Source of the DNA: Phycisphaerales bacterium
Lineage (GTDB): Bacteria; Pseudomonadota; Gammaproteobacteria; Competibacterales; Competibacteraceae
Direction of reading: 5' to 3'
Assembly (NCBI GenBank): GCA_014879435.1
Contig: JACSSB010000173.1
Span: 1-5,644 of the forward strand
DNA length: 5,644 nucleotides
Shown here: positions 1 to 5,644 of the stretch, piece after piece
Numbering within the stretch: position 1 is the stretch's first letter
Layout of the letters: each line of letters opens with the position of its first letter
Notes under the pieces: generated by a model
The model's database searches: none
What the model was told of the DNA's origin: nothing
What the model saw: the letters and a program-made list of their open reading frames with translations, nothing else
Made by a program: the position numbers and the translations under genes

Positions 1-94
1 CGACTGCTTTCCAGCCGAAATAAATAGTGTTGGATTATTCCGGCAATAGCGTGCGATGGGGCTACACTCTGTTATCCATCGTCTTGAGGCTGTC

Positions 95-99
95 GGGAG
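95..99 (+). promoter_or_regulatory. Ribosome binding site deciding the GH94 start
   Basis: GGGAG lies eight bases before the ATG at 108, a good Shine-Dalgarno match and spacing. The earlier in-frame GTG at 27 has only A-rich sequence before it and sits three bases after an in-frame TAA (21-23). Recognisable family similarity begins only after residue 28 of the longer reading. I therefore prefer 108; 27 remains possible. Confidence 0.55.
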
Positions 100-107
100 T
101 ATTGTTC

Positions 108-3100
108 ATGCAAGCCGCCTTATCCCAATCCGCCAGACTCTTTGGTGGACAGGTGTTGACCAATGGGCGTTATGCCACCTTGCTCACCGCAAGTGGCACC
201 GGTTGCGCTATGTTGGGAGAGTGGGCGTTGACCCGCTGGAACGCCGATCCGCTCGAAGACAGCGACGGATTTTTCCTGTACCTGCGTGATCTCGATAGCG
301 GTGCGTTTTGGTCGCTGGGTCAGCAACCGGTGGCAGGATCGGCGGAACGTCGGCCCGGTCGTTTCGGTTCCAGCCTGATCGAATTGCTTTGTCGGCATGA
401 GGATATCGACGCGTGCTTGGAAGTCTGTGTGCCGACCGACGCCGACGCCGAGCTGCGGCGGGTGACCCTACGCAATCTCAGTGATCGCCCCCGTCGGATC
501 GAATTGAGCAGTTATATCGAAGTGGTATTGAATGATTGGGCCGCTGATGCCGCGCACCCGGCTTTTTCCAAGCTATTCGTTCAAACCGAGTGGGTGAGAG
601 AAGCACGGGCGCTATTAGCGCGACGTCGGTCACGGGCGCCACTGGAGCCGGAGTGCTGGTTGATCCATGCCTGGGTTGGCGACCGATCCACGGAGGATTC
701 TCCACCGGTCTCTCTGTGGGAGACCGGTCAGGAATCGGAATGGCAGTACGAAACCGACCGCGCCCGCTTCATTGGCCGAGGCTACGCATTAGCTGCTCCA
801 CGGGCCTTGCTCGAAGCCACGCCGCTCTCTGGCACAGTCGGCAATGTATTGGACCCGATCCTCAGTCTGCGACGGATCGTAGAGCTGGCACCCGGCGGAC
901 AGGCACACCTGAGCTTCCTGCTGGGTGCGGCATCGACGCGAGAATCCGCGCTGGCACTGGCGACCCGTCATGCTTCGGGATTGGCGGTCGAACGCGCATT
1001 TCAGGCCGTGATCGACCCAGATGAAGCGGCATGCAGTCGTCAGATCGCAGCACAGGCCCTCACCCCGCCGCCACTGTCTCCGACCGTGGAAACGGTACCA
1101 TCTCCTTTCGATGAAGAGGAATCGCTCCAATTTTGGAATGGTCTTGGCGGTTTCAGTGCCGATGGTACGGAATATGTGATCCGCTTGTGCCCAGAGGCCG
1201 ATGGGCGTTTACGTCTGCCACCGCGTCCTTGGATCAACGTGATCGCCAATCCGGGATTCGGCTTTTTCGCCAGTGAGCGCGGAGCGGGGTGTACCTGGAG
1301 CCAAAACAGCCGTGAGAACCGGTTGTCGCCTTGGTATAACGACCCCGTATTGGACCCCCATGGCGAAGCACTGTATTTGCGCGATGAGGAGAGCGGCGCA
1401 TTCTGGTCGCTGGCTCCCGGTCCGATCCCGCAAGCAGTGCCCTACGAGGTCCGCCACGGTTTCGGCTACAGCCATTACCGGCATTTCAGCCAGGGCTTGG
1501 AGCAGCGCTTGTGCTTGTTCGCATCGCACGAAAATCCGGTCAAGATCGCACGAGTCCAGCTACGCAACCTCGGTAACCAGCCGCGTCAACTTTCCTTATT
1601 CGCCTACACCCGGCTGGTATTGGGCGCGTTGCCGGGCACGGCCCAGACGCGCATCGAGCGGGATGCCGCCGCTGGCATTCTGTTGGCCGAAAACCATAAT
1701 CGGGAATTCTCCGGTCGGATCGCTTTTGCCGCCGTCGCCCCGCTCGATAGTATTCCCATTTATTTCACCGGTGATCGCGCTGAATTCATCGGTCGCCACG
1801 GTAATCCCGCTTGTCCGGCTGCATTGGTGCGCTCGCGGATTTTGAGCGGACGGCTCAGCTCGGATTTCGACCCTTGCTTCGTGCTGCAAACCACGATCCA
1901 GTTGGAACCGGGCGCGATGCTGGAGCAATCCTTTTTACTGGGAGAAGCCAGTGGTCGGGACGAAGTACGCCGTTTAGTCGCCCGCTACCGTGAAGATGGT
2001 GCGATTGCGAAAGCGCTGGCCGAGGCACAGGAATTCTGGCGGCACTGGCTGGCAGCGATTCAGATTCGTACTCCAGAACCGGCGCTGGATGTACTGATCA
2101 ACGGCTGGGCGGCCTACCAAACACTCAGTTGTCGATTGTGGGGGCGGTCGGCGTTCTATCAGTCGGGTGGTGCCTTCGGATTTCGCGATCAGTTGCAGGA
2201 TGCTGCCGCCCTGATCCATCACGATCCAGAGCTGACTCGCCGACAGTTACTGTTGCATGCCGCCCACCAATTCGTTGAGGGTGATGTACTGCATTGGTGG
2301 CATCCTCCGCTGAGTCAGGGTATCCGCACCCGCTGCCGCGACGATCTGCTGTGGCTACCTTATCTGACCGCGTTTTATGCGCGCACTACCGGCGACTGGA
2401 GTCTGTTTGGCGAGCCGCTGCCTTTTCTCAAGGCGCGCATCCTGGAACCTGGAGAGGACGAGGCGTTCCTGGAACCGGAGCAGGCGGACGAAATAGCCAG
2501 CCTATATCAACATTGCTGCCGAGCGCTGGACCGCTCACTGACTCAAGGTGTACATGGCCTGCCGCTGATGGGTGGTGGTGATTGGAACGACGGCATGAAC
2601 CGGGTGGGCCGGGAAGGTCGCGGCGAAAGCGTCTGGTTGGGATTTTTTCTGTACCACATCCTCGGTGAATTCGTCGGGGTATGCGGCCAGCATGGCGATC
2701 ATAACCGTGCCAGGCGTTATGCCGCGTTCCGTCGTCATCTGGCCGAGGCGCTCAACCGGGATGGCTGGGATGGTCAGTGGTACCGCCGCGCTTGGTACGA
2801 CAATGGTGCGGTACTGGGTTCAGCTACCAGCGATGAATGTCGGATTGATGCACTGGTACAGGCATGGGCGGTGATCTCTAAAGCCGCGCCATTGGCCCGC
2901 GCTGAGGCGGCATTGGAGGCGGTTGATCGCTGTCTGATTTCGGAAAAGGACGGTTTGATCCGGCTACTCACCCCTCCATTCCAGCGGACCCCGCATGATC
3001 CCGGTTATATCAAAGCTTATGTCGCCGGGGTACGGGAAAACGGTGGGCAGTATACCCATGCTGCACTGTGGGTGGTGCGGGCATTGGCGGAACTGGGCCA

Positions 3101-3599
3101 ACGCGACCGGGCGGTTAAATTGCTGAAAATGCTAAGTCCAGTCCATCACACCCGGACCCCCGAAGCGGTGGCGCGCTACCAGCTTGAACCTTTCGTGATA
3201 GCCGCCGATATCTACGGTGCGCCGCCGCATGTCGGTCGTGGTGGCTGGAGTTGGTACACCGGTTCATCTGGCTGGCTACTACGGGTCATGCTGGAATCCA
3301 TCCTGGGTCTGGAATTGATCGAGGGGCACAGCTTGCGCTTGCGGCCCTGCATCCCGAATGACTGGCCGGGTTTTCATCTGCGCTATCGTCTGCCAGATAG
3401 CGAGGCAGTGTACGAAATTGAGGTATGCAATCCCAACCGTCGGGCGGCGCAGGTCGTGGCAGTGGAGATCGACGACCGACCTGGCGTGGTCGATGGCGGC
3501 GCGGCCCGCATACCGTTGTTCCGAGATGGCAACACCCATCAGGTCGTGGTGATGCTGGATCTCACTCTTCCCTTTGAAACTCCAGGAGAATCTGCATGA
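108..3599 (+). CDS. GH94-family glycoside phosphorylase, NdvB C-terminal-like, stand-alone
   Basis: Predicted cytoplasmic phosphorylase cleaving a beta-glucoside with inorganic phosphate to give alpha-glucose 1-phosphate. Numbered from the ATG at 108 (1163 residues): first GH94 supersandwich about 15-300 (LTNGRY 17-22, HPAFSKLF from 150, LLARRRSR 169-176), Pro-rich linker 318-334, second supersandwich about 342-630 (starts FWNGLGG 342-348), (alpha/alpha)6 barrel about 660-1065, C-terminal beta domain to the end. The two sandwiches are recognisable duplicates: SGAFWSL at 64-70 and 429-435, FLLG at 270 and 609. Catalytic features are intact: GFRDQLQD (R693, D694, D698), GGGDWNDGMN with general acid D828, the phosphate-site His in ENGGQYTH (H984) and WYTGSSGW (T1051, G1052). 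Both sandwiches resemble NdvB closely, but the glycosyltransferase part is absent. The frame is open from a GTG at 27; the ATG at 108 is preferred for its ribosome site. It could act on beta-1,2-glucan or sophoro-oligosaccharides; substrate unproven. Database names may be glycosyl transferase family 36 or GH36-type. Confidence 0.92.
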   Translation: MQAALSQSARLFGGQVLTNGRYATLLTASGTGCAMLGEWALTRWNADPLEDSDGFFLYLRDLDSGAFWSLGQQPVAGSAERRPGRFGSSLIELLCRHEDIDACLEVCVPTDADAELRRVTLRNLSDRPRRIELSSYIEVVLNDWAADAAHPAFSKLFVQTEWVREARALLARRRSRAPLEPECWLIHAWVGDRSTEDSPPVSLWETGQESEWQYETDRARFIGRGYALAAPRALLEATPLSGTVGNVLDPILSLRRIVELAPGGQAHLSFLLGAASTRESALALATRHASGLAVERAFQAVIDPDEAACSRQIAAQALTPPPLSPTVETVPSPFDEEESLQFWNGLGGFSADGTEYVIRLCPEADGRLRLPPRPWINVIANPGFGFFASERGAGCTWSQNSRENRLSPWYNDPVLDPHGEALYLRDEESGAFWSLAPGPIPQAVPYEVRHGFGYSHYRHFSQGLEQRLCLFASHENPVKIARVQLRNLGNQPRQLSLFAYTRLVLGALPGTAQTRIERDAAAGILLAENHNREFSGRIAFAAVAPLDSIPIYFTGDRAEFIGRHGNPACPAALVRSRILSGRLSSDFDPCFVLQTTIQLEPGAMLEQSFLLGEASGRDEVRRLVARYREDGAIAKALAEAQEFWRHWLAAIQIRTPEPALDVLINGWAAYQTLSCRLWGRSAFYQSGGAFGFRDQLQDAAALIHHDPELTRRQLLLHAAHQFVEGDVLHWWHPPLSQGIRTRCRDDLLWLPYLTAFYARTTGDWSLFGEPLPFLKARILEPGEDEAFLEPEQADEIASLYQHCCRALDRSLTQGVHGLPLMGGGDWNDGMNRVGREGRGESVWLGFFLYHILGEFVGVCGQHGDHNRARRYAAFRRHLAEALNRDGWDGQWYRRAWYDNGAVLGSATSDECRIDALVQAWAVISKAAPLARAEAALEAVDRCLISEKDGLIRLLTPPFQRTPHDPGYIKAYVAGVRENGGQYTHAALWVVRALAELGQRDRAVKLLKMLSPVHHTRTPEAVARYQLEPFVIAADIYGAPPHVGRGGWSWYTGSSGWLLRVMLESILGLELIEGHSLRLRPCIPNDWPGFHLRYRLPDSEAVYEIEVCNPNRRAAQVVAVEIDDRPGVVDGGAARIPLFRDGNTHQVVVMLDLTLPFETPGESA
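3584..3588 (+). promoter_or_regulatory. Ribosome binding site of the DJ-1/PfpI gene, inside the GH94 3' end
   Basis: AGGAG lies seven bases before the ATG at 3596, within the last codons of the GH94 gene. With the ATGA stop/start overlap it indicates that the second gene is translated from the same transcript, probably by re-initiation or coupled initiation. Confidence 0.8.
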
Positions 3600-4177
3600 G
3601 CGCCAAGCGAATTTTGATGCTGGTCGGCGATTACGTCGAGGATTACGAAGTCATGGTGCCGTTTCAGGCGCTGCAAATGGTTGGGCACACGGTTGAGGCG
3701 GTCTGTCCAGACAAAAAGGCGGGTGATCAGGTCCGCACCGCAGTCCACGATTTCGAGGGTGCACAGACCTACAGCGAGAAGCCGGGACATAATTTCACTC
3801 TCAACGCCACCTTCGCTGAGGTCCAGGCTGAGAACTACGATGCGCTGGTGATTCCCGGCGGGCGGGCGCCGGAGTATATCCGCCTGAATCCCCAAGTGAT
3901 CGAGATCGTCCGTCACTTCGCTTTGGCTAACAAGCCGATTGCGGCGGTCTGTCATGGAGCACAGGTGTTAACTGCAGCAGGGGTGCTGGAAGGTCGTTCC
4001 TGCTCGGCTTATCCCGCCTGTGCCCCCGATGTGGAACGGGCAGGCGGTCGCTATGCCGATATCGATATACAGGGCGTGCATGTCGATGGCAATTTGGTGA
4101 CTGCACCGGCGTGGCCCGCGCATCCGGCTTGGCTGAGCGCGTTTCTGAAGCTATTGGGTACTCGGATCGAGTTGTAA
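3596..4177 (+). CDS. DJ-1/PfpI family protein (glutamine amidotransferase-like fold)
   Basis: A single-domain DJ-1/PfpI protein of 193 residues, the usual length for the superfamily. The nucleophile elbow is AAVCHGAQ with Cys119 and His120, and the N-terminal acidic residue matching PfpI Glu12 is Glu15 in GDYVEDYEV (11-19). The strand before the PGGR turn (87-90) is DALVI. There is no signal peptide or membrane segment, so it should be cytoplasmic. Related proteins are described as intracellular proteases, glyoxalases or deglycases acting on methylglyoxal-modified molecules; which activity applies is not decidable here, and annotation as a protease would be over-specific. The ATG overlaps the TGA of the GH94 gene (ATGA), with AGGAG seven bases upstream, so the two are an operon. 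Its base composition matches the GH94 gene. A link to sugar metabolism, such as handling reactive carbonyls formed from glucose phosphates, is inference from position only. Confidence 0.93.
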   Translation: MSAKRILMLVGDYVEDYEVMVPFQALQMVGHTVEAVCPDKKAGDQVRTAVHDFEGAQTYSEKPGHNFTLNATFAEVQAENYDALVIPGGRAPEYIRLNPQVIEIVRHFALANKPIAAVCHGAQVLTAAGVLEGRSCSAYPACAPDVERAGGRYADIDIQGVHVDGNLVTAPAWPAHPAWLSAFLKLLGTRIEL

Positions 4178-4195
4178 GCGACCCTATATCTCTGA

Positions 4196-4232
4196 CCAGC
4201 GGCGGCACCTCACTTCAGATCGCTACCGCTGG
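4196..4232. terminator. Weak inverted repeat between convergent genes
   Basis: CCAGCGG (4196-4202) and CCGCTGG (4226-4232) form a perfect seven-base inverted repeat with a 23-base loop, in the 77-base gap between the DJ-1/PfpI stop and the TauE/SafE stop. Its position suits a bidirectional terminator. However, no run of T follows on either strand and the loop is long, so it is a poor intrinsic terminator and may be chance. Confidence 0.25.
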
Positions 4233-4254
4233 ATAGATATTTCTTGGGATTTCC

Positions 4255-5028
4255 TTAAGCTGAATACACTTCGATAAAAAAATAAAGGGTAATTCCACAA
4301 CTGGCGAGAATAACGAAAGCTCTTACATAGTGTTGAGGCAATCTCTTGGAGACATGGGCTGCCACATACCCACCCACCAAAGTTCCAATTAAAACAATAA
4401 TCCCTTTATCCCAAGCGATAACACCATCAGAAATAAAAAGAGCTATCGCTATTAATGATACTGTAGAAGAAATAAGAAGCTTTATACCATTCATAGCATT
4501 AATATTGGTATAACCAGCTAAGGCAAGATAGCTGAGACTAATAATCCCAAGCCCGGCGTTGAAAAATCCTCCATAGATACATATGCTTAATAGCATCAAG
4601 GATAATAAGATACGCCCAAGAAATGGTGCATGGTGATGATGTGAGGCGAGTTTTTTTAAGGCATTATTCGCTTTTCCACCAAAAATAAACAAGATCGTTG
4701 CAAATAGAAGTAACCAGGGAATGGCTGCGCGAAATAATGAGGCTGGTGTTTGAAGCAATAACCATGCACCGAGGATTCCACCGATCAAGCCTATAAAAAC
4801 CACCTTTGGTAATTCTTTTTTATGTGCATTAAGATCAGTTCGAAATGCATAGGCGCCACTGAGGTATCCAGCACAGGAAGCAAAGGTGTTTGTTGCATTG
4901 GCGCTGATGGGATTTACTCCAACAAAAAGCAATGCTGGAAATGTAATAAAGCTGCCTCCACCCGCAATTGAGTTGAGAATACCACCTAAAAAACCTGCAC
5001 CAAAAAGAAATATTATTTCAAGCAACAT
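4255..5028 (-). CDS. TauE/SafE family sulfite/sulfoacetate-type anion exporter
   Basis: A hydrophobic integral inner-membrane protein of 257 residues, about the usual size for TauE/SafE permeases, with roughly eight predicted membrane helices (about 3-25, 30-60, 74-93, 100-117, 136-160, 163-172, 182-225 and 234-252, the last two stretches possibly dividing further). The two family half-repeats are visible: GGILNSIAGGGS (15-26) with ANATNT (43-48), matched by GGFFNAGLGI (153-162) with NAMNGIK (177-183). The family exports sulfite, sulfoacetate or other small organosulfur anions; the substrate is not evident, as no sulfur gene is nearby. A loop near 130-133 carries four consecutive His. The ATG at 5028 is preceded by AAGGA (5045-5041 on the minus strand) with a rather long 12-base spacing. 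It lies 86 bases downstream of the DUF2459 gene in the same direction and converges on the GH94 operon. It is far more AT-rich than that operon, hinting at transfer. Confidence 0.92.
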   Translation of the reverse strand: MLLEIIFLFGAGFLGGILNSIAGGGSFITFPALLFVGVNPISANATNTFASCAGYLSGAYAFRTDLNAHKKELPKVVFIGLIGGILGAWLLLQTPASLFRAAIPWLLLFATILFIFGGKANNALKKLASHHHHAPFLGRILLSLMLLSICIYGGFFNAGLGIISLSYLALAGYTNINAMNGIKLLISSTVSLIAIALFISDGVIAWDKGIIVLIGTLVGGYVAAHVSKRLPQHYVRAFVILASCGITLYFFIEVYSA

Positions 5029-5114
5029 AACCGTTTAAGATCCTTGTGATGGGTTAGATGGTATTTTTGGAGTTGACTATTAATATATTGATCTAATGCG
5101 GTATTATGCTTGAA
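5029..5114 (-). other. AT-rich spacer between DUF2459 and TauE/SafE genes
   Basis: This 86-base gap holds the AAGGA ribosome site of the exporter gene (5041-5045) and a short AT palindrome, AATATATT, at 5082-5089. I see no convincing -35/-10 pair for the minus strand and no hairpin followed by T residues. The spacer is therefore compatible either with co-transcription of the two minus-strand genes or with a weak AT-rich promoter for the exporter. Confidence 0.4.
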
Positions 5115-5644
5115 TTATGGGCAAGCCGAATTTAATGCATCCATTACGCTCGATGATGTGAGCTTAAGAGTTGGATCTAAGTGATAGCCTCCGCTATTTA
5201 GTGCTTTTGCTGTCCATTTATTACAAGTATTAAATAATTGATATCTACCAACTCCCGTATAAAACTGGCTATCGCCATATATTCCATGATGTTCTGGAAT
5301 AAGGTGTCCATCTTGATTTGTTTGAAAACTATTTTTAATAAACTCAAGAATATTTTTATAACCATCGTTATCGGAATTTAAAACCTTGACCTCACTCTTT
5401 ATAAAATAATCTTTTGGATTATCTTTTAGTCCAACTACATGAAGCACACTCCCAGATGACCAAAACATTGCTCGCAGAGTAAGTCCTGTTGTAATTTCCT
5501 TAGCCTGATAAAATCCGGTATCACCCCAGCCTATTTCATAATAGGTGCTATCGGGAAATCGCGTAGATAGCTCTGGAAGAACACGATTTACATCGGATGA
5601 TTTTAGAGAAAGCCCGGTATGCCAGCCATGGCTTATTACATATA
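5115..5644 (-). CDS. DUF2459 / TIGR02117 family protein, 5' end beyond the window
   Basis: The frame stays open from the stop at 5115-5117 to the right edge, giving 175 visible residues; the N-terminus, probably 30-50 residues with a signal or membrane segment, is missing. The Met at 5466-5468 is internal, since family sequence continues upstream of it. Visible motifs in protein order: SHGWHTG (5633-5613), RFPDSTYYEIGWGDTGFY (about 5561-5508), MFWSSGSVLHVVGL (5468-5427), YGDSQFY, GRYQLFNTCNKWTA (Cys at 5223-5225) and a C-terminal Cys next to last. These are the hallmark blocks of DUF2459, a family of about 220 residues with no established function; TIGR02117 members were first noted near urease genes in some bacteria. 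The His-first, Cys-later order could fit a permuted papain-like hydrolase fold, which is inference. It is AT-rich like the neighbouring exporter, which it precedes by 86 bases in the same orientation. Confidence 0.85.
   Translation of the reverse strand, partial: YVISHGWHTGLSLKSSDVNRVLPELSTRFPDSTYYEIGWGDTGFYQAKEITTGLTLRAMFWSSGSVLHVVGLKDNPKDYFIKSEVKVLNSDNDGYKNILEFIKNSFQTNQDGHLIPEHHGIYGDSQFYTGVGRYQLFNTCNKWTAKALNSGGYHLDPTLKLTSSSVMDALNSACP

Noticed and set aside
27..107. A hydrophobic stretch (TLLSIVLRLSGVLF) in the extended N-terminus that could be a signal peptide if the GTG at 27 is used
   Set aside because: It contains a charged Arg in its core, GH94 phosphorylases act in the cytoplasm, and the ATG at 108 has a better ribosome site, so this stretch is probably untranslated.
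1273..1845. A 190-codon plus-strand open frame inside the GH94 gene
   Set aside because: It is an alternate-frame shadow of the second supersandwich, low in plausible protein features and rich in Arg/Ser/Pro from GC-rich codons.
3539..3955. A 138-codon open frame on the minus strand across the GH94/DJ-1 junction
   Set aside because: It lies opposite two well-supported genes, has no recognisable domain, and long antisense frames are expected in GC-rich coding DNA.
5073..5107. Plus-strand TTGACT (5073-5078) and TATTAT (5102-5107) as a promoter
   Set aside because: The 23-base spacing is too long for a sigma-70 promoter, and no plus-strand gene follows.
5466..5468. Met codon as the start of a 117-residue protein
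   Set aside because: The same frame stays open upstream to the window edge and encodes the conserved SHGWHTG and GWGD motifs, so this Met is internal and the gene is simply cut by the window.
1..5644. CRISPR arrays, transposons, toxin-antitoxin or defence systems
   Set aside because: I saw no regularly spaced repeats, transposase or integrase motifs, terminal inverted repeats, or small paired genes anywhere in the window.

Overview
The window looks like a chromosomal segment from a GC-rich Gram-negative bacterium, probably a proteobacterium. This placement is an inference from the close resemblance of the large protein to the C-terminal part of NdvB-type cyclic beta-1,2-glucan synthases. No rRNA, tRNA or other taxonomic marker is present.

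Left and middle (about 108-4177, plus strand): a two-gene translationally coupled operon. The first gene encodes a protein of about 1163 residues with two tandem GH94 N-terminal beta-supersandwich domains, a GH94 (alpha/alpha)6 phosphorylase barrel with the DWND catalytic motif, and a C-terminal beta domain. It looks like the phosphorylase end of an NdvB protein made free-standing and shortened. The second gene overlaps it by four bases (ATGA) and encodes a 193-residue DJ-1/PfpI-family protein with its Cys-His and Glu active-site residues intact. A plausible joint role is beta-glucan or oligosaccharide phosphorolysis accompanied by a stress or carbonyl-handling enzyme; the substrate is not visible from sequence.

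Right (about 4255-5644, minus strand): base composition falls sharply (60-base samples: 65% GC at 1021-1080 and 57% at 3661-3720, but 30% at 4441-4500 and 32% at 5221-5280). Two genes here run convergently towards the operon. One is a TauE/SafE-family anion exporter of 257 residues. Upstream of it, running off the right edge, is a DUF2459 (TIGR02117-type) protein with its 5' end missing. The composition break suggests an acquired segment starting in the 77-base gap between the convergent genes.

No RNA genes, insertion sequences, CRISPR arrays or origins are visible, and there is no non-coding stretch over 300 bases. Nothing here is clearly a new defence or mobile system. The most unusual item is the compact NdvB-like phosphorylase coupled to a DJ-1/PfpI gene.
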